This document shows positions 14,151-21,552 of a stretch of DNA of 23,469 nt, one piece after another. The notes beneath the pieces were generated by a model. That model had not been told where the DNA came from, made no database searches, and worked only from the letters and a program-made list of their open reading frames with translations. Origin of the DNA: Holophagales bacterium UBA2201 (GTDB taxonomy: Bacteria; Acidobacteriota; Thermoanaerobaculia; UBA2201); contig DCUZ01000009.1 of assembly GCA_002327305.1 (NCBI GenBank), positions 1 through 23,469 on the forward strand, read 5' to 3'. Numbering within the stretch: position 1 is the first letter of the stretch; the number at the start of each line of letters is the position of its first letter. The position numbers were made by a program, and so were the translations under genes.

Positions 14151-17100
14151 TCATCGGATTGCCGGAATGTACGATGGATCGCCGGTATAGGGGTCAACGA
14201 CCGATGCATAGGCGAAATACCGGGCTCCTGGAGTCTCCGATGTCACTTCGGCAAACAATCCGGATCCAGCCCACGCAAGGACACAATGTTTGTATGCCTC
14301 TCTCTGTCCATGACTGTAGGGCGGCACTTTCAACATCATTGCACCATGCTCCCTTCCGTCCGCATATTTCAGGGTTATTCTTACTTCTATCAAGTCGGAG
14401 CTCAAGTTCGCCACCCCGACATTGATCCTTTCTCCACCCCTGCACTCCAAGCCCGTCATGAATGCCGTCTCCCCGGCCGCAAGGGCTTCCTCCATCGGCA
14501 CCAAAGCGATACGCTCACCATAGCTTCCCCCGGAATTGATCTTGTTGTAGATCCTCGCCCATGCGTTGATCATCGTATCGGATGCCATCAGCAAAGCACC
14601 CAACCAAGGCCTGCCGTAATCCCAGCGGCCCCCGTAATCGGCATATCGCTCGGTCCTTTGCCCTTCCAAATACCATTCCTGTGGGCTTGTCCTGGAACAG
14701 TCATACGGAGAAATCAGACGATAAAGGAGAATTCTGGCCCCGTTGGCCGTCGGGTTATGCAGGATCAGATCAGTTGCCCAGTCGGTGCCATTCGCACCAG
14801 AAGCACGCGCGGCTACCGGCAGTACATAAAGCGCGCCATCCGCATGGCTGGCATTCGGCCAAGCGCCCGTCTCGCGTACTTCTATCCATAATACTATGGT
14901 TCCTTCCCCCATTGCATTTCTTGCCTTGAGGGAAATTCGGAAAAGCCCGCTGCGATAGAACCGATGAATCGGGTTGACTTCCTCGGATCCCGATCCATCG
15001 CCGAATTCCCACTCCCACTCCAAGGCCGCGTTTCCCTCATTCCAGGCATTGAATTCTATGGGTTCACCCAGAATAATCTTGGAAGGATTCCATGAAAAAC
15101 GGGGTATGGGAGGCAGGCCAGAAGCCTCCTCGCAGCTGGTCGCGTCAAAAATCCACGCATTGGAGCGATCAGAGGTCAGGAAAATATAATCCGGTCCGAT
15201 GAGGACATCCACGCCCTCATGGGCAGGATAGAAGCCCACATGGCGCATAGCGCTGGGTTCGGCTGCTTCGATAACGTCAACGCCTCCACCATCCGCAATA
15301 TGGTATAGATTCCAGGTGGATGAAGGGCGAACCGAAATCAGCTTGGTGTCCATGACGGCAAATGCCTTGGTTCTCAAGAACAGCGATCCGATGATGAAGG
15401 GATGATTCGAATCCTCTATGTTGGCACTCCATAAACCCTTATTAGTGCCAATGAAAGCGATCGTATTGGCCCAGGCTATATCAATCGTTCCCTCCGGGAA
15501 CAGCAGGGATCCGCCCACATGGGGATGCCGCGGATCGGAGATGTCACAGAATACAATGCTCTTTTGACCTCGTAACGCGAGCACGTCTCCCTCCGCTACT
15601 GGGACGATGCTTTCCCATTCCATCTGCACTTGTGCAACGATGACGGGCGCGTCGGGATCGCCCCAATCAATGACTTGGAGGGATCCGGAAGATGTGGTCG
15701 CGAACAGATAGGGGGATCTGGAAGAAATACCGGCAACATTATGCATGGGCTGGACCCCCAGCACGAGGGGATGGAGGGGATCGGCAAGACCAACATAGTA
15801 GATGTAGTAGAGGCCCAATTCGGCGACGACTACAAATGCGTGATCTCTGGATGGCTCGATGCTTGTAATGCGCGCGTTTGACTGAGAAGATAAATTGAGT
15901 CGCGATACCGTCCGCGGGTGGATCGGATCGCTCATGTTGATAACCTTAAATACACCTCCTGATTCCCCTGAATAGGCCCATGGATGCTGGAGGGACCACA
16001 AGTCGGTCGCTTCAGGGCCGACTTCCGACCAACGTTGGGGCATCGGATGCAAGGATGCCCGGTTATAAAGGCTCACTTTTCCCCAATGGAGCACGGACAG
16101 ACGATCCCCGTCCCCGCCAAGGCGCCGGATATCCGATCCAGTATCTGCATAAGCAGCGATGGAAGGGCGCAGGGGGTCGGTGATGTCCCAAGCGGACAGG
16201 TAGCCTGCCGGAGGGCATGACACCGGATCGCATTCTGCGCTGAGGTACTCCCCCACAAACAGATGAGCACCATCCATCCAAACATCTTTGATGGACAGAC
16301 TTACAGGCACATGGGAGAGGAGCCGGGGTGAGGACAAATCCTGAATATCCCATAGCCCCACGCCCCATTCATTGTGGGAACTCCACGAAGCGGCGGCGAT
16401 GAAATCCTTAATCGCAAGGGCTTGACAATCATATCCACTCCCCAAGGGGATATTCATGATCTCTTGTGGAAAGGCGGGAAGGGATAGATCGAAAGCGGTC
16501 ACTTTACAATTGCAATAACTGTACAGCCGGCCGGAATCAATGATGAGATTCAGATGATCGCCAGGGACGTAGTGGATCTCCTGCGGTTCTTCGGGGTTGG
16601 AGACATCCAGCACATGAAGACCCCGTCCTTTAACTACAGATAGCTTGGTGGTAATATATGCATAATTCCCGTAAAGCTGGATGTCGGCCGTTGTCTCACT
16701 AAATGAATAGGAGGAGAGCAATGCCGGCTTCCGGGGATCAGCGATATCCACCACCGATAGGCCTCCCTTTTCCATGATCACAAAAGCCAGCGTCCCGCAA
16801 AGCTTCAGCCGGGAGGCTCCCCGACCGGGAAGAACGAGTCTTCCCGCTTCAATCGGGCTCGGCGCCGATAAGTCTGTGATAATAAGTTGGTTGTCCTCCC
16901 ATATTCCATTCCGCACCCCAACGCCCCAAGAATCCCATACCGTGAAATCGGTCAGGTCGGCAAGCCACCCGGTCTGAAAATCGAAACGACCCTCGGGCTC
17001 GATTTGCCAGATGCCGGTGCCCGTGGCGCTATGGGCCGCAAGGAGAAGGCCATCCGCCAAGACAAGGCCTCCAGTCGACTCGTGCCAGTCGTCTTGAAGG

Positions 17101-17948
17101 TCCAGACGAAAACGACCCATGACCCGGGGAACCGTGGGAGCCGACAAATCAAGGAGAAAGATGGTTCCCATTTCAGTCATCACTGCCCCTCGCTGACCCT
17201 TCACGGTGAGGCGGGAGGCAAAATCAACATCTGCATAGGAGTACGGCAATAGAAGGGGTTCGCCCTCTGGAAAGGGAATGATCGTGTGCTCGGCCAAAAG
17301 AAACATCCAAGATCCCGAAACCGCCACATCCGCGCAATATTGGTCAATAACTCGCGTGAGGCGAGGGGTGACAGGATTGGCCAAATCAAAGCAATACACT
17401 CCATGATAGGCGACGACATATAAGGTGGAACCCTGGATGGTGATGCGCTCGGGATAAGGACATGCTATCGTAAGCGCCCCTGCACGGAATGGCACCTGAG
17501 GGTCGGAAACATCAAGTATCAGCACTTGGTGCCATTCATCCACCACGAACAGATGGCAGCCGATGATTTCCACATCCACCGCCGAGTGATCCATGGCATG
17601 GTAATGCCCGATAATGGAAGGTTGGTCCGCATGGATAACATCCAGAATCAGCACTCCGGCATCGCCGCAGGCGGCATAAAGCGTGCCGTCCCGAACCCTG
17701 ATCTCCTTGGCCATCCTTGGCAGGGACACCTGGCCCAAAACGACGGGAGCGGAGGGTTCGCTGATATCCGCGATCTTGAGCATTTGTCCCTGGCTCCAGT
17801 ACATCGTGGTGCCGTCCACCTGGACCGCGCCACCAGGACCGCCGGAGAGGATGGCGATGGGGGCGGGGCACACGCGGTCTGAATTCGCCATTAGCCCGCA
17901 GGCAAACAAGATTAAAAAACATGCGAACAGGAGCCAGCGTTTAATCAT
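14151..17948 (-). CDS. large exported LVIVD-repeat / PKD-domain protein
   Basis: The protein has 1265 aa. A signal sequence (about 1-21; LFACG could also be a weak lipobox) is followed by about 900 residues of LVIVD-type beta-propeller repeats. These recur as LxVxDISDPxxPxxxG units, for example LILDVSDPQVPFRAG, LSVVDIADPRKPALLSS, LHVLDVSNPEEPQE and VFCDISDPRHPHVGG. A PKD domain sits at about 949-1024 (EWEFGDGSGSEE, HRFYRSGLFRISLKA). A C-terminal module of about 225 residues starts YVLPVAARASGANGTDW at 1041 and ends YIPAIR. It is likely a surface or secreted protein for binding or display; no enzyme motif was found. A ribosome site AGGGGAT precedes the ATG at 17948. GC content is clearly lower than in its neighbours: 27/60 at 15841-15900 and 32/60 at 16681-16740, against 40/60 at 9601-9660. 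The frame is intact from end to end. Confidence 0.88.
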   Translation of the reverse strand: MIKRWLLFACFLILFACGLMANSDRVCPAPIAILSGGPGGAVQVDGTTMYWSQGQMLKIADISEPSAPVVLGQVSLPRMAKEIRVRDGTLYAACGDAGVLILDVIHADQPSIIGHYHAMDHSAVDVEIIGCHLFVVDEWHQVLILDVSDPQVPFRAGALTIACPYPERITIQGSTLYVVAYHGVYCFDLANPVTPRLTRVIDQYCADVAVSGSWMFLLAEHTIIPFPEGEPLLLPYSYADVDFASRLTVKGQRGAVMTEMGTIFLLDLSAPTVPRVMGRFRLDLQDDWHESTGGLVLADGLLLAAHSATGTGIWQIEPEGRFDFQTGWLADLTDFTVWDSWGVGVRNGIWEDNQLIITDLSAPSPIEAGRLVLPGRGASRLKLCGTLAFVIMEKGGLSVVDIADPRKPALLSSYSFSETTADIQLYGNYAYITTKLSVVKGRGLHVLDVSNPEEPQEIHYVPGDHLNLIIDSGRLYSYCNCKVTAFDLSLPAFPQEIMNIPLGSGYDCQALAIKDFIAAASWSSHNEWGVGLWDIQDLSSPRLLSHVPVSLSIKDVWMDGAHLFVGEYLSAECDPVSCPPAGYLSAWDITDPLRPSIAAYADTGSDIRRLGGDGDRLSVLHWGKVSLYNRASLHPMPQRWSEVGPEATDLWSLQHPWAYSGESGGVFKVINMSDPIHPRTVSRLNLSSQSNARITSIEPSRDHAFVVVAELGLYYIYYVGLADPLHPLVLGVQPMHNVAGISSRSPYLFATTSSGSLQVIDWGDPDAPVIVAQVQMEWESIVPVAEGDVLALRGQKSIVFCDISDPRHPHVGGSLLFPEGTIDIAWANTIAFIGTNKGLWSANIEDSNHPFIIGSLFLRTKAFAVMDTKLISVRPSSTWNLYHIADGGGVDVIEAAEPSAMRHVGFYPAHEGVDVLIGPDYIFLTSDRSNAWIFDATSCEEASGLPPIPRFSWNPSKIILGEPIEFNAWNEGNAALEWEWEFGDGSGSEEVNPIHRFYRSGLFRISLKARNAMGEGTIVLWIEVRETGAWPNASHADGALYVLPVAARASGANGTDWATDLILHNPTANGARILLYRLISPYDCSRTSPQEWYLEGQRTERYADYGGRWDYGRPWLGALLMASDTMINAWARIYNKINSGGSYGERIALVPMEEALAAGETAFMTGLECRGGERINVGVANLSSDLIEVRITLKYADGREHGAMMLKVPPYSHGQREAYKHCVLAWAGSGLFAEVTSETPGARYFAYASVVDPYTGDPSYIPAIR

Positions 17949-18004
17949 CGCTATCCCCTATAGTACCAAAACCGGACCCGCCATGCTTCGATCCAGGGGA
18001 AACT

Positions 18005-18739
18005 CTATCTTGCCAGCGGGACCGGCCCCGGCACGCCGACGCTCTGCGCGAACAACACCACCTGCTCCGGGCGCAAAGGGACGGCCGCGGCGAAGGCGTC
18101 CGGGTCGATGGAGCCGCGCACGACGTTCCCCAGCCCCTCCGAGGCGCAGTAGAGCGCCGCGTTCTGGCTTTGCGCGCCGGCGGCGATCAGCGCCCACCGG
18201 ATCTTCTGGGTTTCCGTAACGCTCCTGGCCCGTTCCCCCAGATCCGAAAGCTTGGCCAGGTCGGCCACCCAGACCAGGGCCAGCGCCGCCCGGGCCGCGA
18301 ACTCCTGCCCCCCCGTCGCCTTCCGGAAGTCGCCCGCCTTGACGGGCTCCAACCGGTGCGCGAGGGCGTCGAACAGGTAGGTGCCCCCTGGAAGAACGAC
18401 ATAGAGGTCCACCGCCTGCCGGTTCAGCGCGGCCGGCGCGGTGCGCTTCCCGTCGTCGCGGTTCACCCCGTTGGCCGCCCACAGAAGTTCCGACAGTTGC
18501 CGGTCCGTTAGGGCGGTCTCGGCGTAGGAGCGGGTCGAGCGCCGCTCTTTCAGCGCCTTCATCAGAGGCATCCCGGCGTCCGTCCGGGGGGCGGCGAGTT
18601 GGATGGCCTCCAGTTTGGGCGGATCCGGGGGTGGAACGGCGGCATCTTCGGCCGCTGCCGTCAACAACACCAGCAACAAAAAAACGCTCCTCAATACCCT
18701 CCTCAAGGCAATGCCTCTCCTTCCGCCTTCCGCCTTCAT
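18005..18739 (-). CDS. exported SagB/ThcOx-type nitroreductase-fold flavoprotein
   Basis: This 244-residue protein has a hydrophobic export sequence (about 14-30: RVLRSVFLLLVLLTAAAED) followed by the FMN-dependent nitroreductase fold of the SagB/ThcOx group. Markers are LMKALKERRSTRSYAETALTDRQLSELLWAANGVNR and RTAPAALNRQAVDLYVVLPGGTYLFD, with a late AAGAQSQNAALYCASEGLGNVVRG. Members of this group in peptide-natural-product clusters oxidise azolines, but no cyclodehydratase or precursor peptide is nearby. Exported stand-alone versions have no established role that I know of. The ATG at 18739 lies just before the cyclophilin stop at 18743. GGAAGGAG inside the frame could instead serve a TTG 12 codons later, which would give a more compact signal peptide. 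Confidence 0.82.
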   Translation of the reverse strand: MKAEGGRRGIALRRVLRSVFLLLVLLTAAAEDAAVPPPDPPKLEAIQLAAPRTDAGMPLMKALKERRSTRSYAETALTDRQLSELLWAANGVNRDDGKRTAPAALNRQAVDLYVVLPGGTYLFDALAHRLEPVKAGDFRKATGGQEFAARAALALVWVADLAKLSDLGERARSVTETQKIRWALIAAGAQSQNAALYCASEGLGNVVRGSIDPDAFAAAVPLRPEQVVLFAQSVGVPGPVPLAR

Positions 18740-18742
18740 TCC

Positions 18743-19234
18743 TCAGCCTGGTTGCTCCGTGATCGTCACCTTCACCATCGTGTCCCCCTGGCGGATGGCG
18801 TCCACCACGGCCTGGCCGGCGGTCACCCTGCCAAATACCGTGTGCTTGCCGTTGAGGTGCTGCTGGGGGGAGTGGGTGATGAAGAACTGGCTCCCGTTGG
18901 TGTTGGGGCCCGCGTTGGCCATGGAGATCACCCCTTTTTCGTGCGTCAGGGGGTTCCCCTGTAGTTCGTCCTCGAACCGGTAGCCCGGCCCTCCGCTCCC
19001 CGTCCCGGTCGGATCGCCGCCTTGGATCATGAAGTCCCCGATCACCCGGTGGAAGGTGACCCCGTCGTAGAACCCCTGCTTGGCCAGGAAGACGAAGTTG
19101 TTCACGGTCTTCGGGGCGCACCGGGGAGACAGGTCCAGTTCGATGCTCCCCCGGGCGGTCTCGATGACCGCCTTGTAGTTCATCTTCGGGTCGATCTGCA
19201 TTGCCGGCGGCGTGCTCCATTGTAAGGTCGGCAT
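18743..19234 (-). CDS. cyclophilin-type peptidyl-prolyl cis-trans isomerase
   Basis: This single-domain cyclophilin of 163 aa should catalyse prolyl isomerisation during protein folding. Active-site segments are FHRVIGDFMIQGGDPTGTGSGGPGY (catalytic R63, Q71), SMANAGPNTNGSQFFIT and HLNGKHTVFGRV. As in many bacterial forms, His (H126) stands where human cyclophilin A has its cyclosporin-contacting Trp. No signal peptide is present, so it is probably cytosolic. An 18-residue N-terminal extension precedes the fold. The start is supported by TAAGGAGG at 19243-19250, 8 bases upstream. It is co-oriented with, and about 3 bases from, the SagB-like gene, with a candidate promoter of its own. Confidence 0.94.
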   Translation of the reverse strand: MPTLQWSTPPAMQIDPKMNYKAVIETARGSIELDLSPRCAPKTVNNFVFLAKQGFYDGVTFHRVIGDFMIQGGDPTGTGSGGPGYRFEDELQGNPLTHEKGVISMANAGPNTNGSQFFITHSPQQHLNGKHTVFGRVTAGQAVVDAIRQGDTMVKVTITEQPG

Positions 19235-19268
19235 GGGGCGTTCCTCCTTAAGGAAAATAGATGGCCAT

Positions 19269-19298
19269 AGTGTACCCGCTCAGGCCCGTGGTTGGCAA
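19269..19298 (-). promoter_or_regulatory. candidate sigma-70 promoter for the cyclophilin gene
   Basis: On the minus strand TTGCCA (19293-19298) and TACACT (19269-19274) are 18 bases apart, with an expected start about 28 bases before the ATG at 19234. It lies in the 77-base gap after the ZIP transporter stop. Confidence 0.55.
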
Positions 19299-19311
19299 TC
19301 GAAGCGCGTCC

Positions 19312-20112
19312 TCATCCCAGCGCCACATCGAGGACCATCATCACCGCGAAACCGCCGAGGGTGGTGAGGGTGGCCAGGTCGGTGTTGTGGCCCCGCTGGC
19401 TCTCGGGGATGAGTTCCTCCACCACCACGAAGATCATGGCCCCGGCGGCGAAGGCGAGAGCGTAGGGAAGGAGAGCGCGGGAACTCATCACGGCGGCCGC
19501 CCCGATGACGGCGGCGGCGGGTTCCACCACGGCGGAGAGCTGGCCGTACCAGAAGGAGCGGAAGGCCCCCACGCCCTCACGCCGCAGGGGCCCCGAGACG
19601 GCCAGCCCCTCGGGGAAGTTTTGGATGCCGATCCCCAGGGCCAGGGCCACCGCCCCGCCCAGCGTGGCCTCGGGGATGCCCGCGGCGGCGGCCCCGAAGG
19701 CCACCCCCACCGCCAGCCCCTCCGGAATGTTGTGGAGGGTGATGGCCAGAACGAGGAGGGTGGTCCGTTGCCAGGAGGTCTTGGGCCCCTCCGCCTCCTC
19801 CCTCCCCTGGAACATGTGGAGGTGGGGCAGGACCTTGTCCACGCCCCACAGGAAGAGGCCGCCGAGGAGGAAACCGACCGTGGCGGGAAAATAGTGCCCT
19901 CCCGACATCTCGATGGCGGGGGCCAGGAGGGACCAGAACGAGGCGGCGATCATCACCCCGGCGGCGAACCCCAGCATCCCGTCGAGGAGCCTCCGCGATA
20001 CCCCGGTCACGAGGAACACCACGCCCGCCCCGGCGGCGGTCATCCCCCAGGTGAACCCTCCGGCGGCGAGGGCCTGAAGGACCGGATGGAGCGAACGCAG
20101 GGCCTCGCTCAC
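19312..20112 (-). CDS. ZIP family metal transporter (GufA-like)
   Basis: This membrane protein (266 aa, about eight helices) belongs to the ZIP family, which moves Zn2+, Fe2+ or related divalent ions into the cytoplasm. Its metal-site motifs are HNIPEG (127-132, helix 4) and QNFPEG (164-169, helix 5). The helix-5 motif has Gln-Asn rather than His at its start, as in the GufA-like branch. EELIPE (232-237) is also typical. A loop between helices 3 and 4 has HLHMFQGREEAEGP. The start is a GTG at 20112, overlapping the nitroreductase TGA in a GTGA junction. It closes the kor-nitroreductase-ZIP unit. Confidence 0.92.
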   Translation of the reverse strand: MSEALRSLHPVLQALAAGGFTWGMTAAGAGVVFLVTGVSRRLLDGMLGFAAGVMIAASFWSLLAPAIEMSGGHYFPATVGFLLGGLFLWGVDKVLPHLHMFQGREEAEGPKTSWQRTTLLVLAITLHNIPEGLAVGVAFGAAAAGIPEATLGGAVALALGIGIQNFPEGLAVSGPLRREGVGAFRSFWYGQLSAVVEPAAAVIGAAAVMSSRALLPYALAFAAGAMIFVVVEELIPESQRGHNTDLATLTTLGGFAVMMVLDVALG

Positions 20113-20666
20113 GCGGGCCACCGGTCGTGAAAGACGAACTCGGCAGGGGCCCTCCGGGCGGGCCGCTCGGCCTCCATCGCCCTCTGCTTCTCGTTCAACG
20201 ACGGTTTCAGGTCGGGCTGGTGCAGCCCCATGATGACCAGGGTGATGAGCGTCAGATCGGCGGGGACCCCGAGCACCGCCTTCGCCTTCCCTTCGTCGTA
20301 GCCCGCGATGGGATGGGCCACGAGCCCCCGGTCGGTGGCGAGGAGGATGAGGAAGGCGGTCCCCATGCCGGAGTCGAAGAGGTAGTAATCGCGCCCTTGC
20401 GTGCGGCAGTCCAGGTCGGGCCGCGAGCAGACGGCCACGATCATCGAGGCGTCCCGGGCCCACTCGTTGCCGGGATTGAGGCATCCCTTGAGGGCCTCCA
20501 GCGACTCCGCCCCGTGGACGAAAACGAACCGCCAGGGCTGATTGTTGAAGCAGGAGGCCGACAGCGAGGCGGCCCGGCCGAGGTCCGCGATCAGTTCGGG
20601 CGTGATCGGGAACGGGTCCAGCGAACGGTAGGCGCGCCGGGCTTCGATGACTTGTTGGAATTCCAT
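20109..20666 (-). CDS. nitroreductase family FMN oxidoreductase
   Basis: The protein has 185 aa, a common length for small nitroreductase-fold enzymes. FMN phosphate contacts are expected in ARRAYRSLDP (8-17) and SASCFNNQPWRFVFVHG; later segments are DSGMGTAFLILLATDRGLVAHPIAGYDEGKAK and LVIMGLHQPD. Such enzymes reduce nitro compounds, quinones or flavins with NAD(P)H; the physiological substrate is unknown. The start at 20666 has GGGAGG 4 bases upstream and lies 10 bases after the korB stop. The tight spacing with korB ahead and ZIP behind suggests co-expression, and ferredoxin- or flavin-linked electron transfer is possible. Confidence 0.9.
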   Translation of the reverse strand: MEFQQVIEARRAYRSLDPFPITPELIADLGRAASLSASCFNNQPWRFVFVHGAESLEALKGCLNPGNEWARDASMIVAVCSRPDLDCRTQGRDYYLFDSGMGTAFLILLATDRGLVAHPIAGYDEGKAKAVLGVPADLTLITLVIMGLHQPDLKPSLNEKQRAMEAERPARRAPAEFVFHDRWPA

Positions 20667-20676
20667 GGGGCCTCCC

Positions 20677-21540
20677 TCAGACGACCTTGGAGTGGAGGAA
20701 TTTCCGGAACTTCTCCGGATCCAGTTTCCGCGCATAGAGCGGCTCCGCCGACCGTTTCCAGGCGGGCTGCTGCTCCTCGAAGGTGGGCCTGCCCTCCTTC
20801 CGGTAGAGAATCCCGAGGGGATACCGCTCCGTTTCCACGGCCTTGGCGAAGGCCGCCATCCGGTCCGACGGGTCGTGGGAACCATCCAGGTAGTATGTGT
20901 GCTCCTTGTACCAGGCGTAGGTGTTGATCTTGTTGAAGGAGACGCAGGCCTGAAAGAGGTCCACCAGGGCGAGCCCTTTGGAGCGGATCGCCTCCTTCAT
21001 GATCTCCTTGGTCCTGGGGATGTCGGCGGCGTTGGCCCGGGCGACGAAGGGGCAGTCGAGGGCGACGGCCACGGCCAGGGGGTTGAAGGGTTCGTTGGCC
21101 ACGCCGTTGACCTGGATGGGAGTGACGAAACCCCTCAGCGAGGTGGGCGACCCCTGGCCCTTGGTAAGGCCATAGACCATGTTGTTGTGGGCGAAGAGGG
21201 TGAGGTCGGGATTGCGGCGGATGGCGTGGATGAAGTGGTTGCCCCCCTCGGAGTACATGTCGCCGTCGCCTCCCACCGCCACCACCGTCAGTCCGGGATT
21301 GCTGGCCTTCACCGCCGTGGCGGGGGGAAGGGCCCGGCCGTGGAGGCCGTTGAAGAAGTGGCACTTGAGATAGTGGGGCACCTTGGCCGCCTGCCCGATG
21401 CCCGAGACGATGCACACCTTCTCCGGGGGCAGGTCGAGCTCGGCCAGGGCCTGTTTGAGGGCCGTCAGGATGGGGAAGTTGCCGCACCCCGGGCACCAGG
21501 AGTTTTTGACATGGGGCAGGTCGTAATGGCTGGTTTGCAA
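20677..21540 (-). CDS. korB: 2-oxoacid:ferredoxin oxidoreductase beta subunit, KorB type
   Basis: This 287-residue TPP-binding subunit has WCPGCG (C16 and C19, iron-sulfur ligands) and the thiamine-diphosphate segment GGDGDMYSEGGNHFIHAIRRN (90-110) with NNMVYGLTKGQ. The pattern matches the two-subunit KorAB type, which oxidises 2-oxoglutarate (possibly pyruvate or other 2-oxoacids) to the acyl-CoA while reducing ferredoxin. No ferredoxin domain or delta subunit gene is present. The start is a TTG at 21540. It is accepted because TAGGAGG, containing the stop of korA, lies 5 bases upstream and the protein begins just before the conserved HVKNSWCPGCG. Confidence 0.92.
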   Translation of the reverse strand: MQTSHYDLPHVKNSWCPGCGNFPILTALKQALAELDLPPEKVCIVSGIGQAAKVPHYLKCHFFNGLHGRALPPATAVKASNPGLTVVAVGGDGDMYSEGGNHFIHAIRRNPDLTLFAHNNMVYGLTKGQGSPTSLRGFVTPIQVNGVANEPFNPLAVAVALDCPFVARANAADIPRTKEIMKEAIRSKGLALVDLFQACVSFNKINTYAWYKEHTYYLDGSHDPSDRMAAFAKAVETERYPLGILYRKEGRPTFEEQQPAWKRSAEPLYARKLDPEKFRKFLHSKVV

Positions 21541-21545
21541 GGGGG

Positions 21546-21552
21546 CCTCCTA
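21546..21552 (-). promoter_or_regulatory. ribosome binding site overlapping the korA stop, decides a TTG start
   Basis: TAGGAGG on the minus strand includes the korA TAG stop. It sits 5 bases before the TTG at 21540, so termination of korA and initiation of korB are likely coupled. Confidence 0.75.

Noticed and set aside
17960..17965. TGG-TACTAT extended -10-like motif just upstream of the LVIVD gene
   Set aside because: It lies so close to the ATG that a start 7 bases downstream would remove the ribosome site AGGGGAT; probably chance.
18005..18739. RiPP biosynthetic cluster suggested by the SagB-like gene
   Set aside because: No cyclodehydratase, YcaO protein, precursor peptide or transporter is found in the surrounding genes.
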